64,000 nt of DNA from Flectobacillus major DSM 103. Its GTDB lineage: Bacteria > Bacteroidota > Bacteroidia > Cytophagales > Spirosomataceae. The DNA lies in NCBI RefSeq assembly GCF_000427405.1, contig NZ_KE386491.1:2153001-2217000 (forward strand). The letters run 5' to 3'. Below the pieces are notes generated by a model, which was not told where the DNA came from, searched no databases, and saw only the letters and a list, made by a program, of their open reading frames with translations. Each line of letters opens with the position of its first letter. Positions within the stretch are counted from its first letter, which is position 1. The translations under genes and the position numbers were made by a program. Of this stretch, positions 42,630 through 52,537 are shown one piece after another.

Positions 42630-45032
42630 TTACTCTGTTCTCAGGCTCTTCACAGGGTTTGCTAAAGCCGCTTTAATGGCTTGAAAACTCACCGTTAGTA
42701 ACGTAATCGTTAATGCTCCCAAACCTGCTACAATGAAGACCCACCAAGAAATTTCGGTTCTATACTCATATTTTTGTAGCCATTCGTGCATAAAATAATA
42801 GGCAAGTGGCGTAGCTGTGAGTAGCGAAATAATAACCAATATCAAAAAGTCTTTAGAAAGCAAAGACCATAAATTCAGCACCGTAGCTCCTAATACTTTT
42901 CTGATACCGATTTCTTTGGTTCTTTGTTCAGCTACAAAAGATGCCAAGCCAAACAAGCCTAAGCATGAAATAAAAATGGCAAGTACGGCAAAGAATAAAG
43001 CTAGAGTACCAATACGTTCTTCGGTTTTGAATTTTCTGGCAAATTCATCATCAGCAAATTTGTAATCAAAAGGAGCTGAAGGAATATACTTTTTGAAGGT
43101 AGCTTCAATTTTTGAGATAGACTCGCTCGTACTTTTATTAGGATTTAGTTTCAGGTTTATCCAATTTACATCATGCGAACTCAAGAAGTAAAAAGATTGC
43201 TTTACAGGTTTGTAAGGCGATTGCATCAGCATATCTTTAATGACACCAATGATAGTAAATTTTCGTGCATCTTTATCAAAGCCCCATGTAACAGTTTTTC
43301 CAACAGGATTTTTGATACCCATAAACTTCACGGCAGCTTCATTAATAACTAAGCCTGACGAATCGGTAGAAAAGGCTCTGGAGAAATCTCTACCTTCTTT
43401 AAATTGCCAGCCAACGGTTTTGCCAAATTCGTGGGTAACTCTGATGTTCGCAAAATCAGTATCTAAATTGGGGTCTTTGCCTTCCCAAGAAAAACCGCCT
43501 GTGTTCGACCATACTTCTGTTAAAGGACTTGACGATTCTGCTAATTCTACGATTGCACCAGAACTTTTGAGTTCGTTACGGAGTAAATCAAATTTTCCAT
43601 AAAAATCTGGTGTTTTCATCTCTATCATCATCAAACCATTTTTATCGTAGCCCATCGGTCTGTTTTTAGAAAACTGTACTTGTCGATAAACGATAATTGT
43701 TCCAATAATTAAAGCTACAGAAACTGTAAACTGAAACACCACCAATACTTTGCGTGGAAGAGAAGAAAATCTACCTGCTTTAAAAGTACCTTTTAGTACT
43801 TTCACTGGTTGAAATGATGATAAATATAAAGCTGGATAACTTCCTGCAATTAAGCCTGTTAATAAACTAAAGCCCAAAGAAAGAAACCAGAACAAAGGAT
43901 TAGCCCACAGAATCGTCATTTTTTTGTCGGCTATTTCATTAAAAAATGGCAAAGTGATTTCTACCAAAATGATAGAAAATATAAAAGCAAAAGCCACAAC
44001 TAATAAAGACTCGCTTAGGAACTGTGCAATCAATTGTTCACGGATAGAACCTATTGCTTTACGAACGCCTACTTCTTTTGCCCGTTTTTCAGAGCGAGCA
44101 GTACTTAAATTCATGAAATTGATACAGGCCAATAGCAATACAAAAATGCCTATAATGCCAAACAACCATACGTATTCAATCAATCCTCCTGTATTTACGC
44201 CATTTTTCCAATTAGATTTTAAATGCCAATCGGCCATTGGTTGCAAGAAAATTCGGGCATCAAATCGTCTTTCTTCTTTTGGTAAATTATTGAATTTTGA
44301 ACGAAGTATTCTTTTATTAACGGTTTCAAAATCTACATTATCAGCAATTTGGGCGTAAAGTTGAAAGGAATTGTTATCCCACTGACTGTTGGCTTTGGCT
44401 CGCTGTATCCACGGTTCAGATGTCACATACAATTCCCAAGGAGCAATAAATTTTAAATCTTTGAAGTCCGAATTATAGGAAATGTCTTCATAAACGCCCG
44501 TTACTTTCACGTTCAGTTTATTATCAATTTTCATTGTTTGATTGACGGCTTCACCTTCGCCAAAAAAAGCTTTTGCTGTGGATGCTGAAAGTAAAATCGA
44601 GTTGGGATTTTTCAACCCTTCGTTTGTTCCTTTTAGCATTTTTAGCGTAAGCATTTTAGGAGCATCCACATCAAAATAAATACCGGGTGTAGAAAGCTTC
44701 TTCTCATTGACCGACAAAATATGTTCGCCTTCCCACGAAGCCATTGCTAAGTATTTGAAGTTGTTTCCATATTTATTCTTTAGCTCAGCACCAATCGGAA
44801 AAGGCATTGCCTGTCCAGTAAAAACTGTCCCGTTTCCTGTTTGGTGTTGCATTGCCAAGCCAATTTTATCATAGCTTTGATGATAAGTATTATAAGTTAG
44901 CTCATCATGAATCCATAGCCCGATAAGCATCGCTACTGCCATTCCTACAGCCAATCCACCAATATTGATAAAAGAGTAAACCTTGTTTCTGACAAGATTT
45001 CTGAAAGCTATTTTGAAGTAATTCCTGAGCAT
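42630..45032 (-). CDS. ABC transporter permease, MacB/FtsX type (array copy 3)
   Basis: 800 residues, nearest relative of copy 2. N-terminus FRNLVRNKVYSFINIGGLAVGM is the same at protein level and almost at DNA level, as is FVAEQRTKEIGIRKVLGATVLNLWSLLSKDF near the C-terminus; the first periplasmic domain (about 45-280) differs substantially. The 55-bp gap to copy 2 leaves little room for a separate promoter, so the two are likely co-transcribed. A strong terminator sits just upstream of its start, at 45142-45169, so it probably has its own promoter there. Confidence 0.93.
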   Translation of the reverse strand: MLRNYFKIAFRNLVRNKVYSFINIGGLAVGMAVAMLIGLWIHDELTYNTYHQSYDKIGLAMQHQTGNGTVFTGQAMPFPIGAELKNKYGNNFKYLAMASWEGEHILSVNEKKLSTPGIYFDVDAPKMLTLKMLKGTNEGLKNPNSILLSASTAKAFFGEGEAVNQTMKIDNKLNVKVTGVYEDISYNSDFKDLKFIAPWELYVTSEPWIQRAKANSQWDNNSFQLYAQIADNVDFETVNKRILRSKFNNLPKEERRFDARIFLQPMADWHLKSNWKNGVNTGGLIEYVWLFGIIGIFVLLLACINFMNLSTARSEKRAKEVGVRKAIGSIREQLIAQFLSESLLVVAFAFIFSIILVEITLPFFNEIADKKMTILWANPLFWFLSLGFSLLTGLIAGSYPALYLSSFQPVKVLKGTFKAGRFSSLPRKVLVVFQFTVSVALIIGTIIVYRQVQFSKNRPMGYDKNGLMMIEMKTPDFYGKFDLLRNELKSSGAIVELAESSSPLTEVWSNTGGFSWEGKDPNLDTDFANIRVTHEFGKTVGWQFKEGRDFSRAFSTDSSGLVINEAAVKFMGIKNPVGKTVTWGFDKDARKFTIIGVIKDMLMQSPYKPVKQSFYFLSSHDVNWINLKLNPNKSTSESISKIEATFKKYIPSAPFDYKFADDEFARKFKTEERIGTLALFFAVLAIFISCLGLFGLASFVAEQRTKEIGIRKVLGATVLNLWSLLSKDFLILVIISLLTATPLAYYFMHEWLQKYEYRTEISWWVFIVAGLGALTITLLTVSFQAIKAALANPVKSLRTE

Positions 45033-45141
45033 ATTTTTATGAGGTTAAACAGATTAACTAATGGATAATATGCTTATTCCCAAAAACAAAACCAAAAAAA
45101 TAACTAACTGATAATTAATCATTTGCATTTTTTTAAAATAA

Positions 45142-45169
45142 AAAAAGTGTCCGAAAACGGACACTTTTT
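45142..45169 (-). terminator. rho-independent terminator inside the permease array
   Basis: AAAAAGTGTCCG-AAAA-CGGACACTTTTT: a perfect 12-bp stem with a 4-nt loop and T runs on both strands. It follows copy 4 and divides the array into separate transcription units. Confidence 0.9.
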
Positions 45170-45197
45170 GTGCGATTTTGAACAAGTAGAGATGTAA

Positions 45198-47582
45198 TTA
45201 CTCAGTCCTCAAACTCTTCACGGGATTTGCCAAAGCAGATTTAAAGGCTTGATAACTTATAGTTAGAATGGTTATCAAAACCAAAAGCACTAATACCGTA
45301 GCGAACATCCAAGTACTTATTTGAATACGATATGGATAGCTTTCTAAGAATTTATTAGCAGCCCACCAAGCTAATGGAAAAGCAAAAACTACCGAAGCCA
45401 ACACTAATTTTAAGAAATCTTTCGTCAGCATTGATACGATGGCTAAGGCACTTGCTCCTAATACTTTTCTGATACCGATTTCTTTGGTACGCTTTTCGGC
45501 TGAAAGTGTTGCCAAACCAAAAAGACCTATGCACGAAATAAAGATGATAAGTATGGCCGAAAAACTGATAATTTGCTTCCATTTTGCCTCTTTTTCATAT
45601 TGTTTTTGGTTACTTTGGTCTTTAAAATCATAGATATAAGGCTGCGTTGGGCGTAGTTTCTTGAAGGTTTTTTCAATGAATTTTAAAGTACTTGGAATAT
45701 CCGTCGGTTTAATTTTAATACTCAATTGAGCAAAAGAAGACCTTTTGGGATCACAAGTAAATAGTTGAGGTTTGATACTTTCATGCAAAGTATTGAAATG
45801 ATAATCTTTCACCACACCTACTACCTGATACGTTTTATTACTTGAAAAAAAGTTTACCGTTTGCCCGATTGGATTTTTCCAGCCTGCTTCTTTTACAAAA
45901 GTTTCGTTTACTAAAACAGACTGAGCGGTATCTGAAGGAAAATCTTGAGAGAAATTTCTGCCTTGAACCATCGGGATTTTTAGCGTAGGAAGATAGTCTT
46001 CATCTACTACATCAATGGCAAAAAGAATTTCTTGTTTACCATTAACTTTGGCAATAGTCCTCCAAGAACCGCTTTGTCGTGGGGCAACTTTCTCAATCGA
46101 CGGATTTTGTAATAGCTCTTGTTTGAAAGTATGGGTTTCGCTCAAAGTCATCCTGCCCGTTGATACATCTACCATATTTTTATCGTCATAACCCAAATCT
46201 TGCTTGACCATAAAATCAAATTGCGTATAAAGCACAAGCGTTGCCATCATCATAAAAGCCGCCAATGAAAACTGAAAAACAACTAAGCTTTTTTGCAAGA
46301 AACTTCCTTTTGAAAACTTAAATCGACCATAAAGTGTATCAACAGGGCTGAAACTTGAAAGTACTAACGAAGGATAAATTCCCGCCAAAAATCCTGTAAA
46401 AAGGAAGAGCAAGAAATACGAAGCAATTAACTGAAAATCAAAAAGATATTTCATTGAAAGGGCTTTATTAGCCAGAGTATTGAAAATCGGCAAAGAGAGT
46501 TCTACCAGAAAAATTGCCAATAAAAAAGCAACAAGACTCAACACAAAAGACTCGCCCATAAACTGGAAAATCAACTGTTTGCGGTCGCCCCCAACTACTT
46601 TTCTGATACCAATTTCTTTTCCTCGTTTCACAGAGCGAGCTACCGTAAGATTAATAAAATTGATACAAGCAATTACCAATAAAAATACAGCAAGCCCCAT
46701 CAAAACATACGAGTACATCGGGTCACTGTCGTCTTTTAAGCCATTGGCTGCTCTAAATTCCGTTGAAAGATGCACATCCACAAAAGGCTGTAAACCGTAT
46801 TGAATAGTACTTTGAAAATTCCATTTTTCTTTGGCTTCGATTAACTGACCTTTGGCTTCTTGGGCGTAAATACTGGCAAATTTAGCCTCTAAAGCTTTTG
46901 GGTTTGCGGATGGTTTTAGCTTTACAATAGTGTTTAAATAGAAATTAATCCATTGGTCATCATGGCTTTTTTCACGATGAAAAGGCATTAATAAATCTAT
47001 TTTGATGGATGAATTTTGCGGTGACTTTTTGGTTACTCCAGCCACGGTAAAAGGCTGAAAAGTATCATCATAATTGATAGACAAAGTTTTGCCCAAAGCT
47101 GATACTTTCCCAAAGTATTTTTCGGCTACTTCTTCCGAAATCACAACTGATTGTGGGTCTTTCAAAGCCGTTTTGGGTGAACCTTCTACAAAATCAAAAG
47201 TAAAAATTGAAAAGAACGAACTATCAACTTTCAAGGCATCTTGTACCAATACTTCGTTGCCTTTTTTGATGTTGTAAGATTCACCTTGCAGACGAACGAA
47301 ATTTTCAATTTCTGGCAATTGTGCTTTAAAAGTTGGCCCGGGCATCATTCCTGTAATGCCATATTTATCTACTTTACCATCTGGAGATATTTCGGTAGAA
47401 GTAATTCTATAAATCTGGTCGACGTTTTTATGGAAACGGTCGTAACTGATTTCGTCTTTGGTATAAAGTACAATCAACATACAGCAAGCCAAACCAATAC
47501 TCAGCCCAGCAATGTTGATAAACGAAAACACCTTGTTGTGCAAGAGGTTTCGGATGGCGATTTTGACGTAGTTTTGAAACAT
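45198..47582 (-). CDS. ABC transporter permease, MacB/FtsX type (array copy 4)
   Basis: 794 residues. A divergent branch: KIAIRNLLHNKVFSFINIAGLSIGLACCMLIVLYTKDEISYDRFHKN, FtsX helix LVIACINFINLTVARSVKRGKEIGIRKVVGGDRKQL, C-terminal LSAEKRTKEIGIRKVLGASALAIVSMLTKDF, ending ALANPVKSLRTE. Two periplasmic MacB-like domains. Starts 11 bp after copy 5's stop, so translated as one unit with it, and ends at a terminator. Confidence 0.92.
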   Translation of the reverse strand: MFQNYVKIAIRNLLHNKVFSFINIAGLSIGLACCMLIVLYTKDEISYDRFHKNVDQIYRITSTEISPDGKVDKYGITGMMPGPTFKAQLPEIENFVRLQGESYNIKKGNEVLVQDALKVDSSFFSIFTFDFVEGSPKTALKDPQSVVISEEVAEKYFGKVSALGKTLSINYDDTFQPFTVAGVTKKSPQNSSIKIDLLMPFHREKSHDDQWINFYLNTIVKLKPSANPKALEAKFASIYAQEAKGQLIEAKEKWNFQSTIQYGLQPFVDVHLSTEFRAANGLKDDSDPMYSYVLMGLAVFLLVIACINFINLTVARSVKRGKEIGIRKVVGGDRKQLIFQFMGESFVLSLVAFLLAIFLVELSLPIFNTLANKALSMKYLFDFQLIASYFLLFLFTGFLAGIYPSLVLSSFSPVDTLYGRFKFSKGSFLQKSLVVFQFSLAAFMMMATLVLYTQFDFMVKQDLGYDDKNMVDVSTGRMTLSETHTFKQELLQNPSIEKVAPRQSGSWRTIAKVNGKQEILFAIDVVDEDYLPTLKIPMVQGRNFSQDFPSDTAQSVLVNETFVKEAGWKNPIGQTVNFFSSNKTYQVVGVVKDYHFNTLHESIKPQLFTCDPKRSSFAQLSIKIKPTDIPSTLKFIEKTFKKLRPTQPYIYDFKDQSNQKQYEKEAKWKQIISFSAILIIFISCIGLFGLATLSAEKRTKEIGIRKVLGASALAIVSMLTKDFLKLVLASVVFAFPLAWWAANKFLESYPYRIQISTWMFATVLVLLVLITILTISYQAFKSALANPVKSLRTE

Positions 47583-47593
47583 GACTTTATGAT

Positions 47594-49960
47594 TTATTCG
47601 TTACGAAGGCTTTTGATTGGGTTTGCTACTGCCGATTTAATAGCTTGATAACTCACCGTAACAAAAGCTAAAACAATACTTGTAATACTTGCCAATAAGA
47701 ATACTTCCCAAGTAAGCGAGATTCTGAAAACGAAATCTTGCAACCACTTTTGCATAGCCCACCAAGCCAATGGAATAGCAATGAAATTGGCTAAAAACAC
47801 CAAGCCTAAAAAGTCTTTTGAAAGTAAAAAAACGATGTTATTTACACTTGCTCCTAATACCTTGCGGATACCGATTTCTTTGTCTTTTTGTTCTGCCAAG
47901 AAAGTAATTAAGCCAAATAAACCCAAACAAGCGATGAGAATGGCGATGCTTGTAAAGCTGAAAAACATTTTAGACATTCTGATTTCGTCGCTGAAAGTTT
48001 TCTGAAAAGCTTCGTCTAAAAAGTAAAATTCAAAAGGCTTTTCGGTTGGATATTTTTCATACAGTTGTTGTACTTGTGCTACTTTGGCTTGTACATCTAC
48101 TTTTGAGTCTAAACGTAAATAAATACTTCCATACAAAGTTTCAGTAGCCTTTGGTACAGAGACGGAAATCATCAAAGGTTCAATTTTCGACTTTACGCCT
48201 GTAAAATGAAAATCTTTCATAATACCACCCACAATACTGGGTTTGCTGCCTAAGAACACCGATTTCCCTACGGGATTTTTGCCCAATTCCAGTTGTTCGG
48301 CGGCTATTTCGTTAAGATATATTTTTGAATCAAGATTTTTGTTGTCAATAGGTGGTTTTTTCCATTTTAAATCAACTGTTTTAAAGAAATTTTCGTCGGC
48401 TGAGATAGCAAAAAGGGAAACCTCCTTTTTAGATATAATTGAATTCGTGAACCACATGTTCATGCCTTTGTATAAAGGAGTTGAAATGCTCGAAACACCT
48501 TTGATGCCTGCTATTTGATTAAATTCATTTTTAAGTGCGGTGATTTTTGAAGCAGGACTTTCTTCAATGGGAATTACCAAAACTTGGTCTTTGGTTAAGC
48601 CCAAATCCATATTTCGCATAAAATCCAATTGTTTCTGTACAACGATTGTACAGATTATCAACACCACAGAAACAGAAAACTGGAAAATCAAAAAGCCTTT
48701 GCGGATAACTGCACCATTTTGTTGGCTTGAAAACTTGCCTTTCAATACTTGTATCGGGCTGAATTTTGAGAGAAACAGAGAAGTATAACTACCTGATAAT
48801 AAAATACTCAGGATGAAAATCATAGCAATAATGCCCATAAAAAGCGGACTTTTCATAAAAGCAGTATCGACTTGTAAGCCCAAAATATCATAGAAAGGCT
48901 GACGGAATAGCTCTAATAGCAAGAAAGCCAACACAAAAGAAAAAAAGCAATACACAAAGGCTTCGATGTAAAATTGCTTTACCAAACCAAGTCTTTCAGC
49001 ACCAACTACTTTTCTTACACCTACTTCTTTGGCCCTAATTGTAGCTCGTGCCGTTGTCAGACTCATATAATTGAAAAGTGCCAAAAGGAGTATCAAGATG
49101 GCTACACCCGAAAAAATATAAGCAAACTTTGTATTCTGGTGGTCTGAAAAACTACTGCCATTATGAATTTTATCAAATTGTTCTAACGAATAGGTTGAAG
49201 TTTCATCAAAAAACCCCGTGAGTTTTCCAACTTTAGCAATCGACTTTTCTACTTTTGCCACAGAAGCTTGTTGATTGAGCAACACAAAGGTTTCAAATGA
49301 CCCCGCTTTTTCCCAAATATGCTGGCGTTCTTCATCCAATTTTGGATAAGTAGCTATTGAAGTTATGATTTCAAACTGGAAAGTTGAATTGGAAGGCATT
49401 TGTGCAAACACACCTGTAACAATAAAAGGCTTTTTGCCTTCTAAAAGTAAGGTTTTACCAATCGGATTTTCGTTGCTAAAGTATTTTTTTGCTACCTTCT
49501 CAGAAATAACCAAGCTAAAAGGGTTTTTTAAGGCAGTCTTAAAATTTCCTTCTAAGGTTTTGAATGAAAAAATGTTAAAAAAAGCAGGGTCAGCAAAAGC
49601 GAGTTTTTCTTCTTTAAATTTAATGTCTGGATGACTACTGCTCTTGAAAGTAGGATTATCCATCTTATTAATGCGTACAAAATCTTCAATCTCAGGATTG
49701 CTCTGTTTCAGCATTTCGCCCAATTTGGCATTCATGGCGGTTGTCTGAACGGTTTGTTCGCCATACTTTGTTACGGATAAAATTCTATAAATTCTATCTG
49801 CTTTTTGATGGAATTGGTCGTAGCTAAATTCGTGAGAAACAAACAAAAAAATAAGCAACGCAGCTGCAAGTCCAGTAGCCAATCCGCCAATATTTAAAGT
49901 AGAATAGAGTTTGTTTCTCCACAAATTTCTGAGGGCAATTTTTAGATAGTTTTGCAGCAT
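47594..49960 (-). CDS. ABC transporter permease, MacB/FtsX type (array copy 5)
   Basis: 788 residues, the shortest of the complete copies. N-terminus KIALRNLWRNKLYSTLNIGGLATGLAAALLIFLFVSHEFSYDQFHQKADRI, FtsX helix LLALFNYMSLTTARATIRAKEVGVRKVVGAERLGL, C-terminal FLAEQKDKEIGIRKVLGASVNNIVFLLSKDF, and a variant C-terminal end ANPIKSLRNE (E-x-x for the usual LRTE). Only 11 bp separate it from copy 4, so the two are probably a two-gene operon. Confidence 0.92.
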   Translation of the reverse strand: MLQNYLKIALRNLWRNKLYSTLNIGGLATGLAAALLIFLFVSHEFSYDQFHQKADRIYRILSVTKYGEQTVQTTAMNAKLGEMLKQSNPEIEDFVRINKMDNPTFKSSSHPDIKFKEEKLAFADPAFFNIFSFKTLEGNFKTALKNPFSLVISEKVAKKYFSNENPIGKTLLLEGKKPFIVTGVFAQMPSNSTFQFEIITSIATYPKLDEERQHIWEKAGSFETFVLLNQQASVAKVEKSIAKVGKLTGFFDETSTYSLEQFDKIHNGSSFSDHQNTKFAYIFSGVAILILLLALFNYMSLTTARATIRAKEVGVRKVVGAERLGLVKQFYIEAFVYCFFSFVLAFLLLELFRQPFYDILGLQVDTAFMKSPLFMGIIAMIFILSILLSGSYTSLFLSKFSPIQVLKGKFSSQQNGAVIRKGFLIFQFSVSVVLIICTIVVQKQLDFMRNMDLGLTKDQVLVIPIEESPASKITALKNEFNQIAGIKGVSSISTPLYKGMNMWFTNSIISKKEVSLFAISADENFFKTVDLKWKKPPIDNKNLDSKIYLNEIAAEQLELGKNPVGKSVFLGSKPSIVGGIMKDFHFTGVKSKIEPLMISVSVPKATETLYGSIYLRLDSKVDVQAKVAQVQQLYEKYPTEKPFEFYFLDEAFQKTFSDEIRMSKMFFSFTSIAILIACLGLFGLITFLAEQKDKEIGIRKVLGASVNNIVFLLSKDFLGLVFLANFIAIPLAWWAMQKWLQDFVFRISLTWEVFLLASITSIVLAFVTVSYQAIKSAVANPIKSLRNE

Positions 49961-50074
49961 GATTATAAGGATTTAAAGATTTTAAGACTATAGGATTAAT
50001 GGCTAAAAGACTAAAGATTTTTAGATTATCGTAAAAATTTCTCCTCACTCCGAATCCAAAACCCCTCACTCAAA

Positions 50075-52495
50075 TCATTCCGTTCGTAAGCTCGTCACAG
50101 GATTGGCTAATGCCGCTTTGATGGCTTGGTAACTTATCGTCAGCAAAGCGATAAAAAGGGCTAAAATGCCAGCCAATACAAAAATCCAAGCACTGATTTC
50201 GATGCGATAGGCAAAGTCTTGTAGCCATTTATTCATCAGCCAATAGCCAATCGGAAAAGCAAAACCGCAGGCAATCATTACTAATTTTAGAAATTCCTTA
50301 GAAAGTAAAGTAACGATTTGGCTCACCGAAGCTCCCAATACTTTACGCACGCCAATTTCTTTCGTGCGTTGTTCGGCAGTAAAAGTTGCCAAACCAAACA
50401 AACCCAAGCAAGCGACGAAAATGGTAAGTCCAGAAAAAATGCTTAGAATCACACTAATTTTCTGTTCGCTTTGGTACGTTTTTTCAAATAATTCATCCAT
50501 AAAAGCATAAGAAAAAGGCTCTTCTACATTAAACTTTTGCCATTGATTTTTCAAGGAAGCCAACAAACCTTCTACATCTTTTCCTTTTACTTTGATGGTT
50601 AAACCATAAGTTTTTTCAGAAACCATCAACAAAGGCGTGATACTTTCATGAAGTGATTTGAAATGAAAATCCTTCACAACACCAATGATTCTGTAAGTAA
50701 CCTTCAAGCCATCGTTATTTTTTAAGCGAGTAATGGTATGTCCAACGGCATTTTTACCCCATCCGAAAGCTTTTGCTGCCGTTTCGTTGATAATCATGGC
50801 GGTAGAATCCGTGGCAAAATCTTTAGCGAAATTTCGTCCAGCAATGATTTTCATGCCCATCGTTGGAATATACTGCTCGTCGATTTTGTACTCCAGCGTT
50901 CGCATTATTTGCGAATCGTCGCCGTCGGGATAGCCCAAAGAATTATTTGAATCGCTCGGACCAGCAGGCAAATAGCCAGCACTACTTACGCTTAATACTC
51001 TTGGGTCTTGTAAAATTTGCTGACGAAATACTTCTTCATTTTTTCCCAGCGACCAAGTATTTCGCATGATGAGTAATTGGTCTTTGGCATAGCCCAAATC
51101 TTTACTTTGAATAAACTTGATTTGCTGATACACCACCGTTGTACCGATGATTAAAGCAATAGAAATAAAGAATTGAAAAACCACCAAACCACTTCTCAAA
51201 CTGATACTTTTGCCTGCCAATTTGAATTTGCCTTTTAGTACTTCCACAGGATTGAAAGAAGAAAGGAAAAAGGCTGGATAACTGCCTGCCAAAACGCCAA
51301 CCAACAAACCAAAAACTAAGAAAGCAATCAGTAGAAGCGGATTTTTGAGAAAATCTAATTGTAAATCTTTCTCGGCTAAATCGTTGAAAACGGGCAAAGA
51401 CAATTGTACCAACATCAATGAAAGTATCAGTGCAACGACACTTAGAAGGATGGATTCAAACAAAAATTGGTTAATTAAATCTTGTTTTACAGAACCCAAT
51501 ACTTTACGAACGCCCACTTCTTTGGCACGTTTGGAAGCTCCAGCCGTTGAAAGATTCATAAAATTGATACAAGCAATAAGCAACATAAACACGGCAATTG
51601 CCCCGAAAATATACACATACTGAATGTTGCCACTTGACTCAAGCGTGCCAGTATAACCTTCGTCGAAGTGAATACTGGTAAGTGGTTGCAAGAAAAGTCC
51701 AAGCTTATTGCCTTTCTGTAAAAACTGCGGAAGGCTCATGCCCATTGCCGTTTGTATTTGCGGCCCCATGTACTTTTTAATGACTTGTGGCAATTTGGCT
51801 TCTAATACTTTGTAGTCGAAACCTTCGGGCAGAACCAAATAAGTAAAATAGCCCGACGACATCCAGGAGGCTGCTTGGGCATCTTTTACGCCAGCCAATG
51901 AGCCAAAAATATCAAAATGAAAATGGGAATTATGCGGTACTTTGTCGATAAGTCCTGTTACTTTATAGCTTTCATTCCAACTTTTGATGAATAATACTTT
52001 CCCGATTGGGTCTTCGTCGCCAAAGTATTTTTTGGCAAAATCTTGTGTAATAACGGCGGTGTTGGGTTCACGCAGAGCCGTTTTAGCATCGCCTTTCAAC
52101 AATGGCAACGTAAAAACATCAAAGAAATTGGCATCGACAGAAGCGAACGAATATTCTTTGAATTTCTTGTTTTGGTAAACAATTTCAGGCGAACCACTGG
52201 TACGCAAACGAGTAGCGGCTAACACTTCTGGATAATCATTTTTCAAAACCTGAGCCGTTGGTGGCATCACGTTGGCTTCGTTGATTTTTCCATCGTTGAT
52301 AGAAGCTTTAAATACTACCCTAAAAATTCTATCTGCTTTTTCGTTGAATCTATCATAGCTTAATTCATCATATACAAAAAGCATAATGACAAGGCAAGTG
52401 GCAATTCCCAAAGCCAAACCAACGATATTAATTGCCGAGAAGACCTTGTTTCTGAGCAAATTACGAATAGCGATTTTTAAATAATTTTGTATCAT
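50075..52495 (-). CDS. ABC transporter permease, MacB/FtsX type (array copy 6)
   Basis: 806 residues. KIAIRNLLRNKVFSAINIVGLALGIATCLVIMLFVYDELSYDRFNEKADRIFRV, FtsX helix LLIACINFMNLSTAGASKRAKEVGVRKVLGSVKQDL, C-terminal FTAEQRTKEIGVRKVLGASVSQIVTLLSKEF, with the end ANPVTSLRTE (T for the usual K). Its first periplasmic domain is unlike copies 2 and 3. It starts 42 bp from the divergent Uma2-type gene, so the short gap must hold both promoters. Confidence 0.92.
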   Translation of the reverse strand: MIQNYLKIAIRNLLRNKVFSAINIVGLALGIATCLVIMLFVYDELSYDRFNEKADRIFRVVFKASINDGKINEANVMPPTAQVLKNDYPEVLAATRLRTSGSPEIVYQNKKFKEYSFASVDANFFDVFTLPLLKGDAKTALREPNTAVITQDFAKKYFGDEDPIGKVLFIKSWNESYKVTGLIDKVPHNSHFHFDIFGSLAGVKDAQAASWMSSGYFTYLVLPEGFDYKVLEAKLPQVIKKYMGPQIQTAMGMSLPQFLQKGNKLGLFLQPLTSIHFDEGYTGTLESSGNIQYVYIFGAIAVFMLLIACINFMNLSTAGASKRAKEVGVRKVLGSVKQDLINQFLFESILLSVVALILSLMLVQLSLPVFNDLAEKDLQLDFLKNPLLLIAFLVFGLLVGVLAGSYPAFFLSSFNPVEVLKGKFKLAGKSISLRSGLVVFQFFISIALIIGTTVVYQQIKFIQSKDLGYAKDQLLIMRNTWSLGKNEEVFRQQILQDPRVLSVSSAGYLPAGPSDSNNSLGYPDGDDSQIMRTLEYKIDEQYIPTMGMKIIAGRNFAKDFATDSTAMIINETAAKAFGWGKNAVGHTITRLKNNDGLKVTYRIIGVVKDFHFKSLHESITPLLMVSEKTYGLTIKVKGKDVEGLLASLKNQWQKFNVEEPFSYAFMDELFEKTYQSEQKISVILSIFSGLTIFVACLGLFGLATFTAEQRTKEIGVRKVLGASVSQIVTLLSKEFLKLVMIACGFAFPIGYWLMNKWLQDFAYRIEISAWIFVLAGILALFIALLTISYQAIKAALANPVTSLRTE

Positions 52496-52519
52496 GATTT
52501 TACTTTTTGATTATATTTG
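52486..52519 (+). promoter_or_regulatory. Bacteroidota-type promoter of the Uma2-like gene
   Basis: TTTG at 52486-52489 and TATATTTG at 52512-52519 (22-nt gap) fit the TTTG/TAnnTTTG consensus of Bacteroidota sigma factor promoters. The start codon follows 18 bp later, so the leader would be short. The -33 element lies inside the divergent copy-6 reading frame. Confidence 0.45.
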
Positions 52520-52537
52520 AAATAAACAAAAGTGATT

